Assembly (NCBI GenBank): GCA_032622095.1
Contig: CP136063.1
Span: 84,049,980 to 84,113,979, forward strand
From: Siphonodentalium dalli
Taxonomy: Eukaryota; Mollusca; Scaphopoda; Gadilida; Siphonodentaliidae
DNA: 64,000 nt
Direction of reading: 5' to 3'
The notes beneath the pieces are model-generated. The model worked only from the letters and a program-made list of their open reading frames with translations, searched no databases and was not told the origin of the DNA. Made by a program: the position numbers and the translations under genes. Shown piece by piece: positions 42,939 to 54,949 of this stretch (positions within the stretch are counted from its first letter, which is position 1; every line of letters begins with the position of its first letter).

Positions 42939-43229
42939 CTCTTTCTATACTGACTGGATTCTCCCATCAATCATAAAAGTATACATTTGAATGGTCTATC
43001 ATTCATTTGGAGGGGTTTTCATGTATAATGGTCTATCATTCATTTGGATGGGTTTTTATGTAGTAAAGTCAGACGACAGACAGAAAAGAAGATAATACAA
43101 TGGCAGAATGATTCATATTCATTGGTTGGAAATGTTCAGATAATAAGTATGGTCGTTTGTTTAGGTTATTATCTTAACATTTCCTAAGGGAACTACTCGT
43201 CAATGTGTATTTAGTATAGACCGGGTTAA
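42935..43229 (+). mobile_element. TTAA-type MITE sharing its target with the previous one
   Basis: It starts TTAACTCTTTCTATACTGACTGG and ends 'TTTAGTATAGACCGGGTTAA' (TTAA at 43226-43229). It has the family hairpin around 43135-43185 and a ~39-bp internal duplication around 42995-43070. Its left TTAA is also the right TTAA of the element at 42730-42938. Confidence 0.7.
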
Positions 43230-43381
43230 CCATGAATAGTTCTAACATTAGAGATTTATTGAGATAAATTCCCAACTGGAACGTAGTTTGTGTAACATGC
43301 TGTGAAAAGTAAAAACGTGAAAATAAAAAATAAAACATTTAAACGCAAAATCCAGAAATGAAAATGTAAGAACATTTAAAA

Positions 43382-43870
43382 CTAGAGGTCAGATTCCATG
43401 GAATCAGATATACTTCCATGGTATTCCATCCCATCCCATCCCGACCTGACCTTGGTCTTCAAAATGGTCAATCGAAGGTCAAATCGGGTAAAACAGACGG
43501 ATTTCCACGAAATTTGATACCTAGGGCTACTTTTGTCCGGGGAGTCTTTTGGGCGGATCAAGTCGTGACCCCGACCTGACATTGACCTTCGAAATGGTCA
43601 GTTCAAGGTCAAATCGGGTAAAACGAACGGATTTCGACGAAATTTGATACCAAGGAAAACTTTTGTCCGGGGAGTGTTTTGGACAGGTAAAATCGTGACA
43701 ATAGGTTACTTTTATAGTAAAGCGGACATATAGTATATCGGTGAGCATATTCATGCATTTGCCTTGCTTCTTGATAAGTCCGTTTGAATTTGCGTCTTGA
43801 AGAGAGGGTTTGAATTTGAGTAATATATATCACCCGTTACAACGTTATACTCTACCAGGGTTAAACCGTC
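43382..43870 (-). mobile_element. Helitron-like element with a different 3' hairpin
   Basis: On the minus strand, GATTCCATGGAATC (a perfect hairpin) is followed by TGACCT, CTAG (43382-43385) and T. The body holds AAGGTCA-containing units related to 700-850 and 1380-1440 ('AAGGTCAAATCGGGTAAAAC' here, inverted there). The 5' limit is not defined. Confidence 0.45.
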
Positions 43871-43899
43871 CAATCTAAATCATTAAAAAGTGTACTAAT

Positions 43900-44170
43900 C
43901 TTGCGTTTAGATACTACTTATCACATCAAGTCGTCGAAAAGTTTTTATCTCAATATCAGATTTTCGGAGTAATTTTCCCCATGTGATCTTCGGTGGAATT
44001 TGCCAAATCTGAACCCACCCGACACAAACACTCCCTTGAGCAGGTTGCGTTTATAGTAGAGCGGTCAAATTTTGAAGGCATACCGACAGTATACCGACTT
44101 ACATGCTCCTACATTAGCCCGTTTGGATTTGGGGCTAAAAACTCGGCTAGTGAGTAAACCGTTCCATCTG
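43900..44170 (-). repeat. Diverged inverted copy of the 11690-13020 repeat
   Basis: 'TTTATAGTAGAGCGGTCAAA' and 'TAGCCCGTTTGGATTTGG' are the reverse complement of 'TTTGACCGCTCTACT' and 'CCAAATCCAAACGGGCTA' in that array. Confidence 0.6.
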
Positions 44171-44174
44171 AAAA

Positions 44175-45380
44175 TTAGAAAAACGCCCTCTGGATGCGTA
44201 CCGTACTACATGTATGTGGATATACGATAAAACCTTTATCACAGTTACTGCCATAAATTAAAGTACCAAATAGAAGGTTTTAATTTATAAACCTGTATAC
44301 TAATATAAAGACTCGAGTTATAAAATAATTACCAAATGGCCGACAAACATATCTCAAATAAAAGCACTAAACACAAATACATAGTCATATATACACGTAT
44401 TTAGACGGATAATGCTATTGAAAAGTGTCACAAATTTACCGAAATTACATATATCGGGATGGATGAACCTGACTTATTCGAATGTAGTTTAGGTAGAGTT
44501 ACACGTTATAATTATGTTCTCCTTGTGGTATGCATATACGACAGTCCATTTCTGAGCCTGAAGCTGAATAAAGTTTTTACACTTGAGGTAGTCTGTCCAT
44601 GGTGACTGGTGAGCAACGGCTCTACAATCTAAATTTATATTTTTACGAATATTTTGATCACCAAAATGGGACATAGGCGAATGTATTTTATTTGAAGTTC
44701 TATCATGCTCGCGAACGTTCTAGAAAGATCACAAAAACGTCGCTATACATGTGTATCAGGCGTCAAGAATTAAATATAATTCAGAAACATATTCATTGAG
44801 GATAAACAATTAATGCTGTGAATGCACGATATGTCGATACAAACGTTTATACCAATTGTACGGATTATCTATTATCGCGAACCTTTTCACTGCTCGTATG
44901 AGTTTGTATAAATTTTGGGTTCAAAGTGACTTAGTCGGACAGGTGCGTAACACCCTGTACCATCAGAAGTAGGCCAGCCATGACGAAGGCAATTCTATTT
45001 TAAAGAGCGCGGATTTGGGATAACTGCATTGTGTGAGAACGTAATTGATTCGCGTACATCTATATGCATTTTAGTATGTTGCTTTCCCGAGTAATGGTGC
45101 CTTTTCTGTGCACATATATAGCACCAAAGTGAACATACGCCTTCTCACCAGCAAAATGATAAATAGCCGATGTGTTGAAATGGTAGTATACCATAAACAT
45201 ATATAGCATGTCGAGCTTGTAAACTAGACGGATATTCTTGTGAATATTCGGGTATGAATGCGCGTATTTTACCATTTAATATGTTATTGCAAGTCTTCGC
45301 AGTCATGCATAAGTTCATAATACCAAGTTAACAATCATTATTCACACACAAACATATATATGTCGTATGTCGTTCAACGT
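44175..45380. other. Stretch without a supported gene
   Basis: Two minus-strand frames (44489-44674 and 45060-45275) share a faint N-I-x-K-N-I pattern and similar ends, but both are near chance length. No repeat was recognised. Confidence 0.35.
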
Positions 45381-45382
45381 AA

Positions 45383-45652
45383 TTTTTTTTTTTTTTTTTT
45401 TTTTTTTTAACCCGGGGCTATTGCGGACCACTCATATCGGCTGGAGCACCCCGAAAGAGGTGACCCACCCTTACGAGATGGTCAAATTGCCTTTCGGGGT
45501 CAGTCCCCGCTAAAGCGGAAGTCCGTCAGTCAGTCACGACCACTTGTCCTCCTCAGGCTGCGAACCCACACCGTGGAAGTCCCGTCCGATGGCCAGCCAT
45601 CGTCGGGGACGTATCTCACAGCACGGGCTCGAGCCAAAGGCCGAGAAGCGAT
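45383..45652 (-). mobile_element. SINE-like retroposon with a U2 snRNA-like head and poly(A) tail
   Basis: On the minus strand the element starts ATCGCTTCTCGGCCTTTGGC, which equals the 5' end of U2 snRNA except for one missing T. It continues with ~220 bp of GC-rich, non-U2 sequence and ends in a 26-base poly(A) (plus-strand T run 45383-45408). GC content contrasts sharply with its surroundings. No clear target-site duplication was seen, so the 5' limit could lie further out and the U2 match could be internal. Confidence 0.5.
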
Positions 45653-45654
45653 CG

Positions 45655-46636
45655 AATGATCACCCATTTCGCAACAGCGAAATAGCGTATGATGACATTA
45701 AACTCTCTTTGCTCGCGGCCTATATCGCGATTTCCCCAACAGTTTAAGGTGTTTTATTTCACTAATAGATATGGTAGCATTCTGGGAATGATATATACAT
45801 GGCAGCTTATACCTACACATTCCATATACAATTCGCTTAATTTTGGTGTGATTCATATTCTTGAATACACGCAGGTGGTGAATTAGTCGGCGCTTTAAGA
45901 CATGTTTGTGTATATTTTCCGATTAGCGGACGTACGTACGACGTCGTTGTCGGACTCTTCCTAAGTTATAACACTTTGCATTACGTCTCGTCCAATTAAT
46001 GCGAAATATGCAATCAACGATCTTAACAAACCGGCAATAAAGTCATACATTTTCACTCGTGCCATATACAGATGATAAAGAGACAGTTTTTAATTGGTCA
46101 GATCTAAATTCAACAAACGTATGCTATATACCAGATGGGAATTTAATACCAAACCTTAGATAGTTACGTTCGGAAATTATGATACCAAAATTAGCGACTT
46201 AGGGGCGGCAAGGTTGGGGTGTCGGACGGGACACGCTGACTCCCATTCAGTTAATTTGAATATATCTTATATTAAAATGGTTTACGGTCGCGTGAACGGA
46301 TAGAAAATAGTTTCAATTCAATTGAGAACTGCAAGCGAAAGTCCGCGCATCAGACGGATTGTGCTTTCTGAAAACGTGGTCCATGCGGAGAAGTGTTATA
46401 ACATTATACGACGGACACCACAGTTATGTTAATTCTAAAACTAATGAATTTAGAGCGTTTTTTGGACTCAAAATATGTCAATTTTAAGCCGCATCGTGAT
46501 AAAACTGCAGAATTACGGCCGATTGACAAGACAGACAGCCGACATTGTTTTGAGTGATTACCCATTAGCCAATATAACAATTAACGCAGTGTGCCGAACA
46601 GGAATGGCTGTTGAATATATCATCAGTGGTCATTGG
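45655..46636. other. Intergenic stretch, nothing recognised
   Basis: Unique AT-rich sequence. A short frame at 46475-46735 runs into the A repeat and is not supported. Confidence 0.35.
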
Positions 46637-49600
46637 TGTAAAAATATATGTCCAACCCTGTCAAATTTTCTTCCTTGGACTAAGCTGACAACGGTCAATA
46701 CGACTACAAAAACCAAATGCAGTTATCTGGAATAATACAGGAGGACAACAGAGTACAATAAAATAGAGGTTTGCCAACTATGGGCGGTAACTCTTCAGGG
46801 AAAGCGCGGACACAAGTTTTTATGCCCGTGGGCAGTAGTGCATATCGAGATGTGCATACGGTCTAATTTTCGATGCTCTGCTTCTTATAATTTCCGAGAT
46901 AATAAAGTGACATTTTTTCAAATAAAGGGAGATAACTCCTCGGTGAAAGCGCGGACAAAATCGTTATGGGCCATATGGTTAGAACTCATGTACCCCAACC
47001 TACTTACCAAGTTTTGGTGTCCTACTTCTTGTACTATTCGAGTAATAGTGATTACAAAAGTGTCAAGTATAATAATAATAACAATGAAAAATAATCGCAA
47101 AAGGGCCATAACTCCGCCAAGAAACATTGGGCGGAAATCCTGATACCATTATATTTAGTAAACCTTCGATGCCTACTTTCGCTAGAGATTTCGCGTTCCT
47201 ACTGCAATCAGTTTCTGAGTATTTCGAAATAAACGGAAAACGACCTCAGTAGAAAAACAATATACTTCCTTGGTTACACCATGGAAGTATAATAATAGGG
47301 CGAATCTTGAGCTGAAAACATCGTAGTTTAGGGACGGAAAATAGGAAGTAGGATGATTATATCACGTCCTTACCATGTTTATGTTGATCTCAAGTGATTG
47401 CAAGTGACCCCACCCCTGCCTCGAAATTGGGTGACGGGATTGGGAAATTGTCAACCCAGGCTCAAAATGCGAATTTTGAAGACCCGTAACTCCGTTATTT
47501 TCCAATGGATTTAAAAATTGTTTTCAGTTTTGTGATCTGCTGCTCACATATATTGTATGGAATGCATTTCATCTGAATCGGAGACGAAAAACATTTCGGT
47601 TATTGGAAAGCATATGGGCCCAAGTTCAAACTTTGAGGGTCCAAATCTCCGCCATTTTCCAACGGATCTGAGATCTGTTTTCAGCGTCGTGATAAGTTTG
47701 TAGGGTAGATGTTATATTCCAAGTTTCATCTGATTCGGAGACTAAATAAAATATTGAACCATAAACCACCCCTCCCCAGAACCACAATACTGAACCGAGA
47801 CTGGCAAAATTTGGCTCACACCGAGCACTAGATAGTCTGGATACTTAGAAGTGTGTCACTATTTGCAATGATTGTCCGTTTTAAAGGAGATAGGGCGACA
47901 ACCCGATTGTCCCCCCCCCCAAAAAAATTTGAGGGCCCACAACTCTGGTATTTCTACTCAGATTTCAATTTTTTTTTCGCGGTATTTGATCAGCTTTACA
48001 CAGTGAAGCCATACACAGAAATAGACGAGATTCGTAACGAATTTTTTTTTTTAATTTGGCACCCCCATCCTATTGTAAAAATATATGTCCAACCCTGTCA
48101 AATTTTCTTCCTTGGACTAAGCTGACAACGGTCAATACGACTACAAAAACCAAATGCAGTTATCTGGAATAATACAGGAGGACAACAGAGTACAATAAAA
48201 TAGAGGTTTGCCAACTATGGGCGGTAACTCTTCAGGGAAAGCGCGGACACAAGTTTTTATGCCCGTGGGCAGTAGTGCATATCGAGATGTGCATAAGGTC
48301 TAATTTTCGATGCTCTGCTTCTTATAATTTCCCAGATAATAAAGTGACATTTTTTCAAATAAAGGGAGATAACTCCTCGGTGAAAGCGCGGACAAAATCG
48401 TTATGGGCCATATGGTTAGAACTCATGTACCCCAACCTACTTACCAAGTTTTGGTGTCCTACTTCTTGTACTATTCGAGTAATAGTGATTACAAAAGTGT
48501 CAAGTATAATAATAATAACAATGAAAAATAATCGCAAAAGGGCCATAACTCCGCCAAGAAACATTGGGCGGAAATCCTGATACCATTATATTTAGTAAAC
48601 CTTCGATGCCTACATTCGCTAGAGATTTCGCGTTCCTACTGCAATCAGTTTCTGAGTATTTCGAAATAAACGGAAAACGACCTCAGTAGAAAAACAATAT
48701 ACTTCCTTGGTTACACCATGGAAGTATAATAATAGGGCGAATCTTGAGCTGAAAACATCGTAGTTTAGGGACGGAAAATAGGAAGTAGGATGATTATATC
48801 ACGTCCTTACCATGTTTATGTTGATCTCAAGTGATTGCAAGTGACCCCACCCCTGCCTCGAAATTGGGTGACGGGATTGGGAAATTGTCAACCCAGGCTC
48901 AAAATGCGAATTTTGAAGACCCGTAACTCCGTTATTTTCCAATGGATTTAAAAATTGTTTTCAGTTTTGTGATCTGCTGCTCACATATATTGTATGGAAT
49001 GCATTTCATCTGAATCGGAGACGAAAAACATTTCGGTTATTGGAAAGCATATGGGCCCAAGTTCAAACTTTGAGGGTCCAAATCTCCGCCATTTTCCAAC
49101 GGATCTGAGATCTGTTTTCAGCGTCGTGATAAGTTTGTAGGGTAGATGTTATATTCCAAGTTTCATCTGATTCGGAGACTAAATAAAATATTGAACCATA
49201 AACCACCCCTCCCCAGAACCACAATACTGAACCGAGACTGGCAAAATTTGGCTCACACCGAGCACTAGATAGTCTGGATACTTAGAAGTGTGTCACTATT
49301 TGCAATGATTGTCCGTTTTAAAGGAGATAGGGCGACAACCCGATTGTCCCCCCCAAAAAAAATTTGAGGGCCCACAACTCTGGTATTTCTACTCAGATTT
49401 CAATTTTTTTTCGCGGTATTTGATCAGCTTTACACAGTGAAGCCATACACAGAAATAGACGAGATTCGTAACGAATTTTTTTTTTTTAATTTGGCACCCC
49501 CATCCTATTGTAAAAATATATGTCCAACCCTGTCAAATTTTCTTCCTTGGACTAAGCTGACAACGGTCAATACGACTACAAAAACCAAATGCAGTTATCT

Positions 49601-50167
49601 GGAATAATACAGGAGGACAACAGAGTACAATAAAATAGAGGTTTGCCAACTATGGGCGGTAACTCTTCAGGGAAAGCGCGGACACAAGTTTTTATGCCCG
49701 TGGGCAGTAGTGCATATCGAGATGTGCATACGGTCTAATTTTCGATGCTCTGCTTCTTATAATTTCCGAGATAATAAAGTGACATTTTTTCAAATAAAGG
49801 GAGATAACTCCTCGGTGAAAGCGCGGACAAAATCGTTATGGGCCATATGGTTAGAACTCATGTACCCCAACCTACTTACCAAGTTTTGGTGTCCTACTTC
49901 TTGTACTATTCGAGTAATAGTGATTACAAAAGTGTCAAGTATAATAATAATAACAATGAAAAATAATCGCAAAAGGGCCATAACTCCGCCAAGAAACATT
50001 GGGCGGAAATCCTGATACCATTATATTTAGTAAACCTTCGATGCCTACATTCGCTAGAGATTTCGCGTTCCTACTGCAATCAGTTTCTGAGTATTTCGAA
50101 ATAAACGGAAAACGACCTCAGTAGAAAAACAATATACTTCCTTGGTTACACCATGGAAGTATAATAA
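46637..50167 (-). mobile_element. A-B-A-B-A direct-repeat element, copy 2
   Basis: Three 659-bp A repeats (46637-47295, 48074-48732, 49509-50167) alternate with two B segments (778 and 776 bp). They are nearly identical; differences are mainly in poly-C and poly-T lengths. Each A, read on the minus strand, opens with TTATTATACTTCCATGG hairpinning to CCAAGGAAGTATA. It contains GTTATCTCCCTTTAT, 'GACCGTATGCACA' and 'GTCCGCGCTTTCCCT'. B ends with 'CACCCAATTTCGAGGCAGGG'. These are the landmarks of 9662-11685 in the same order. No coding frame is convincing; the 101-codon frame present in every A reflects the repeat. Confidence 0.8.
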
Positions 50168-50204
50168 CACAAGGGGATAGGGGTAGATCGCCTTGGTGAC
50201 ATGT

Positions 50205-50325
50205 ACATTACAATTTCAGCCTGTCGTCATGACAGGCGCATTATAATTTCAGTCTGTAATTATGACAGGTGCATTATAATTTCAGCCTGTAATTATGACA
50301 GGTGCATTATAATTTCAGCCTGTCG
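50205..50325. repeat. 33-bp tandem repeat, ~3.5 copies
   Basis: The unit contains CATTATAATTTCAGCCTGT and a small palindrome CCTGTAATTATGACAGG. The multiple-of-three period creates an 11-residue repeating frame with no known meaning. Confidence 0.9.
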
Positions 50326-50398
50326 GTTCATTCATATCTTCGGTCTGTCAACATATTGTCAAAGTAAATACCCAATGTGTTGGAAAGTGTCATCATTC

Positions 50399-50753
50399 TT
50401 AAGGTGGTACTGTACACTAAATCCGGCCATTTATGGAACCATCTCATTTTATACTCAAGATAATATATGCAACAAATGAATGAATTTGAGACATAGATAA
50501 TGCAAAAATAGACTCAAGGGTCTATGAATGATGCAAACAACATGGTAATTATAATAAAAATGAATTTATGGCTGGAGTAATAAATTCATTTTTGTTATAA
50601 TTACCATGTTGTTTGTATCGTTCATACGGTAAGTGAGTGTATTTTGCACTCATCCATGGCTCAAATTTATTCATTTGTTGCATATATTCTGTTGAGTATA
50701 AAATGAGATGGTCCCAAAAATGGCCAGATTTAGAATACAGGACCCCTTTAAAA
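50399..50753. mobile_element. Foldback MITE, copy 1
   Basis: Inverted arms of about 170 bp: 'CTAAATCCGGCCATTTATGG', 'AACCATCTCATTTTATACTC', 'CAACATGGTAATTATAA' and complements, meeting at 'TGGCTGGAGTAATAAATTCA'. Another copy is at 51386-51645. Confidence 0.85.
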
Positions 50754-51227
50754 GACTAGTATCACATTCCTGTATACTACAAAACTTTTACCATGTTAAG
50801 CATAATAATGCCTATTATTGCACATTTCTATTCTCATATGACTTCATACCCTAGATTAATCTTATGAACTCCCATAGAATAATGGTTGCTTTTGGCACTT
50901 CATCAACTAAATATAATGTCTGTCATAATGGCAGGACAAAACATTTCAACATGTCATATTAAACATTTTCGGTAGGATACAACATGTCAACTACCATGAC
51001 ATGCCAGTTATTTCAAAGTTACTCTAGAGGATTTAGGGGTGGTCCAATTGAGAAGTTTGTTCTCTCTGTAGGTTATATTTTGGAAAACCTTCGTAATAGC
51101 GAATCTTCGGAATAGAGACATGTCCCCATTTTGGACATTGTAATCAGAAGTGAACCTCATTTTTGTTGCATATGAATTATATTTTGGATATATTCTATCT
51201 TTATCCAATGGATATCTCCCAGTCTTA

Positions 51228-51385
51228 AAGACATATTATGGACTTGCTCGAGTGCTTAAAACTGATAAGTTAGTACGCTATGCCAGCCTGTGGAATGTAG
51301 CATTCTACTAACATCGCCGAAAATTTCAAAGAATTCGACCATACCTCTCCATAGAAAACGCCGTCTAAACAACGCTGAATTGTCA
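51228..51385. repeat. Dispersed repeat, copy 2 of the 5780-5950 family
   Basis: Direct match to 5780-5950 ('ATTATGGACTTG', 'AACTGATAAGTTAGTA', 'TAGCATTCTACTAACATCGC', 'CATAGAAAAC'). It is cut at 51385 by the following foldback MITE. Confidence 0.75.
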
Positions 51386-51645
51386 ATATTTGTGCAACAA
51401 ATGAATGAATTTGAGACATGGATGAGTGCAAAATACATTCATTTACCGTATTAACAATACAAACATGGTAATTATAATGAAAATGCATTTATGACTGGAG
51501 TCATATATTAATTTTCTTTATAATTATCATGTTGCTTACATCGTTCATGGAGCACATGAGTGTATTTTGATCTAATCCATGGCTTAAATTAATTCATTTG
51601 CGTATATTCTGTTGAGTATAAAATGAGATGGTCTCATATAAAAGA
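51386..51645. mobile_element. Foldback MITE, copy 2
   Basis: Shorter, more diverged version of 50399-50753: 'GCAACAAATGAATGAATTTG', 'ATGGTAATTATAATGAAAAT' and their inverted partners, ending 'AAAATGAGATGGTC'. Confidence 0.8.
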
Positions 51646-51732
51646 AGATGACATATAAATAACACTGCAGAAGGAGTCCTATTTATTGAGGGAAATGTTT
51701 AGAAAATAAGTTCACAATGGTCGTTTATTGAA

Positions 51733-53678
51733 CTTATTATCTGAACATTTCCTATGGGATAACTACTCATCAATGATGCTTTAGTATAGAAAGGGTTAAA
51801 CTTATTATCTGAACATTTCCTATGTGGTAAATACTCATCAATGATGCTTTAGTATATAAAGGGTTAAACTAATTATCTGAACAATTCCTATGGGATAACT
51901 ACTCATCAATGATGCCTTAGTATAGAAATGGTTAAACTTATTATCTGAACATTTCATATGGGATAACTTACTCATCAATGATGCTTCAGTATAGAAAGGG
52001 TTAAACTCATTATCTGAACATTTCCTATGGGGTAACTACTCATCAAAGATACTTTAGTATAGAAAGGGTTAAACTTATTATCTGAACATTTCCTATCGGA
52101 TAACTACTCATCAATGATGCTTTAGTATAGAAAGGGTTAAACTTATTATCTGAACATTTCCTATGGGATAACTTACTCATCAATGATTCTTTAGTATAGA
52201 AAGGGTTAAACTCATTATCTGAACATTTCCTATGGGGTAACTACTCATCAATGATGCTTTAGTATAGAAAGGGTTAAACTAATTATCTGAACAATTCCTA
52301 TGGGATAACTACTCATCAATGATGCCTTAGTATAGAAAGGGTTAAACTTATTATCTGAACATTTCCTATGGGATAACTTACTCATCAATGATGCTTTAGT
52401 ATAGAAAGGGTTAAACTCATTATCTGAACATTTCCTATGGGGGTAACTACTCATCAAAGATACTTTAGTATAGAAAGGGTTAAACTTATTATCTGAACAT
52501 TTCCTATCGGATAACTACTCATCAATGATGCTTTAGTATATAAAGGGTTAAACTTATTATCTGAACATTTCCTATGGGATAACTTACTCATCAATGATGC
52601 TTTAGTATAGAAAGGGTTAAACTCATTATCTGAACATTTCCTATGGGGTAACTACTCATCAAAGATACTTTAGTATAGAAAGGGTTAAACTTATTATCTG
52701 AACATTTCCTATCGGATAACTACTCATCAATGATGCTTTAGTATAGAAAGGGTTAAACTAATTATCTGAACATTTCCTATGGGATAACGATGCTTTAGTA
52801 TAGAAAGGGTTAAACTTATTATCTGAACATTTCCTATGGGGTAACTACTCATCACAGATACTTTAGTATAGAAAGGGTTAAACTCATTATCTGAACATTT
52901 CCTATAGGGTAACTACTCATCAAAGATACTTTAGTATAGAAATGGTTAAACTTATTATCTGAACATTTCCTATGGATAACTACTCAGCAATGATGCTTTA
53001 GTATAGAAAGGGTTAAACTAATTATCTGAACATTTCCTATGGGATAACTACTCATCAATGATGCTTTAGTATAGAAAGGGTTAAACTTATTATCTGAACA
53101 TTTCCTATGGGATAACTTACTCATCAATGATGCTTTAGTATAGAAATGGTTAAACTTATTATCTGAACATTTCCTATGGGGTAACTACTCATCAAAGATA
53201 CTTTAGTATAGAAAGGGTTAAACTTATTATCTGAACATTTCCTATGGATAACTACTCAGCAATGATGCTTTAGTATAGAAAGGGTTAAACTTATTATCTG
53301 AACATTTCCTATGGATAACTACTCAGCAATGATGCTTTAGTATAGAAAGGGTTAAACTCATTATCTGAACATTTCCTATCGGATAACTACTCAGCAATGA
53401 TGCTTTAGTATAGAAAGGGTTAAACTTATTATCTGAACATTTCCTATGGGATAACTTACTCATCAATGATGCTTTAGTATAGAAAGGGTTAAATTTATTA
53501 TCTGAACATTTCCTATGGATAACTATTCATCAATGATGCTTTAGAATAGAAAGGGTTAAACTTATTAGCTGAATATTTCCTATGGGATAACTACTCATTA
53601 ATGATGCTTTAGTATAGAAATGGTTGAACTTATTATCTGAACATTTCATCAATGATGCTTTAGTATAGAACGGGTTAA
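51733..53678 (+). repeat. 68-bp satellite, ~28 copies, derived from a TTAA MITE end
   Basis: The unit runs CTTATTATCTGAACATTTCC, TATGGGATAACTACTCATCA, ATGATGCTTTAGTATAGAAA, GGGTTAAA. This is the terminal ~68 bp of the TTAA MITEs (compare 43155-43229 and 56480-56552). Variants (CTTATT/CTCATT/CTAATT; GGGATAACTAC/GGGGTAACTAC/CGGATAAC; ATGATGC/AAGATAC) recur in a three-unit order, a higher-order structure. The last unit ends in TTAA at 53675-53678. Confidence 0.9.
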
Positions 53679-53679
53679 T

Positions 53680-54077
53680 CTGGTGATAAACTAGTAATTC
53701 TTCTGATGTTAGTTTTCAGACTGAAACATCACATTTCAGCTGATACTAACATATCAAAGTGTTTGAGGTTACTATTCAGAAAGTATATGATTGCATGGGC
53801 GATCACGCTAAGTATAATATGTTCACGCTTTTTGTCACGTTCCGGTGATCAAAAGAGGTCGTCACATACATGAAATACTTTTGAAAAGGGAATGCGAGCA
53901 AAAATTTTACTTTGAAATGAAAATGAAAATCCCCCTAATAAGTATTGATTATTACCACATGTACTAACAACATATAAATTGGTCACGGAACATGACCAAT
54001 TACTAAGGTTGATTGAGGATCACGAATATCTTTAATCGATTATCAATGGAATGTCCTCTTAGTTTCATCCGTTCTAA
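53680..54077. other. Intergenic stretch, nothing recognised
   Basis: AT-rich spacer between the satellite and the next MITE, containing a short palindrome 'TTGGTCACGGAACATGACCAA' near 53980. Confidence 0.4.
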
Positions 54078-54632
54078 GGGTGAGTTTACATTGCTGTTGA
54101 TCTGTATACAGATCTGTGTGAAGTCACGTGTCGCATATTACTGTCATCTCAAAATGATTACTGATAATGAACGCGCGCTCATCAGTACTCTGGTAATTGA
54201 CAATTCACCATGAGTCGTGTCAGTTTAGGCCAGACAAAAAAATTAATCAACTATCAGCAGACCAAAGCAGTTCAATCTTACACCAGTTGATAATGGTTCG
54301 AAGAACGAATGAAAGGCACATGAGAACAACTCATATATGAATACACAATACACAACAGTCTACATGTACACAAATAGAAATAGGGCTACTTCATCTACCA
54401 GTACACAGGTTCTCGCTTACACAGTGTGAAATGCATGGGTTGAAACAATTAATGAAATAAGATTTGCCTGTCGCAATGCCTCGGTGTTAACCGTGACTTA
54501 TAACAACACGATTTTTGCTCACACGATCGAATACCGTTTTCTTTCTGTGTGCATTTCTATATCAACCCGTTTACACTAGTATGCGTGCAGAACTGTATAC
54601 AGATCTACAGCAATGTAAACCAAACCTAAACA
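54078..54632. mobile_element. TIR MITE (~555 bp)
   Basis: Ends of ~38 bp are inverted: 'GTTTACATTGCTGTTGATC' and TGTATACAGATCTG on the left, 'CAGAACTGTATACAGATCTA' and 'CAGCAATGTAAAC' on the right. The interior shows no ORF of note. Confidence 0.65.
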
Positions 54633-54784
54633 TTGTCCTGATATCATAACTTCAAGTGTCACAAAAATAACCAATTCAATATGTATACCACGACCAGGAT
54701 ACTCCAGTTTCCGCGATATAAACGCGTTGCGATAACAGTATCAATGTTTACCATCGGTCACAGGAAGATGACTGTCGTGCCTGT

Positions 54785-54945
54785 ATATAACCCTTTCTGT
54801 ACAGAATGGATTATCCCATTAAGTTATAAAAGTATACATTGTAATGGTCTCTTATTAACATGGAGGGGTACATGTGTACAGAAAAGTCCTATTTGGTGCA
54901 GGGAAATGTTCATATAATAAGTTCAACTACCTATGGTCATTTTTC
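54785..54945 (+). mobile_element. TTAA-type MITE, 5' part
   Basis: 'ATAACCCTTTCTGTACAGAATGG', 'CCCATTAAGTTATAAAAGTA' and 'GGAAATGTTCATATAATAAG' match the left half of the family. The 3' half is missing. Confidence 0.6.
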
Positions 54946-54949
54946 ACTT

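Noticed and set aside
44489-45275. Two minus-strand ORFs as paralogous exons
   Set aside because: Similarity is limited to a few residues (NIxKNI and an IT near the end) and nucleotide similarity is weak.
46838-50015. Three nearly identical 101-codon ORFs as a gene family
   Set aside because: They lie inside the A repeat of a non-coding direct-repeat element; their identity reflects repeat identity, and the opposite strand is open as well.
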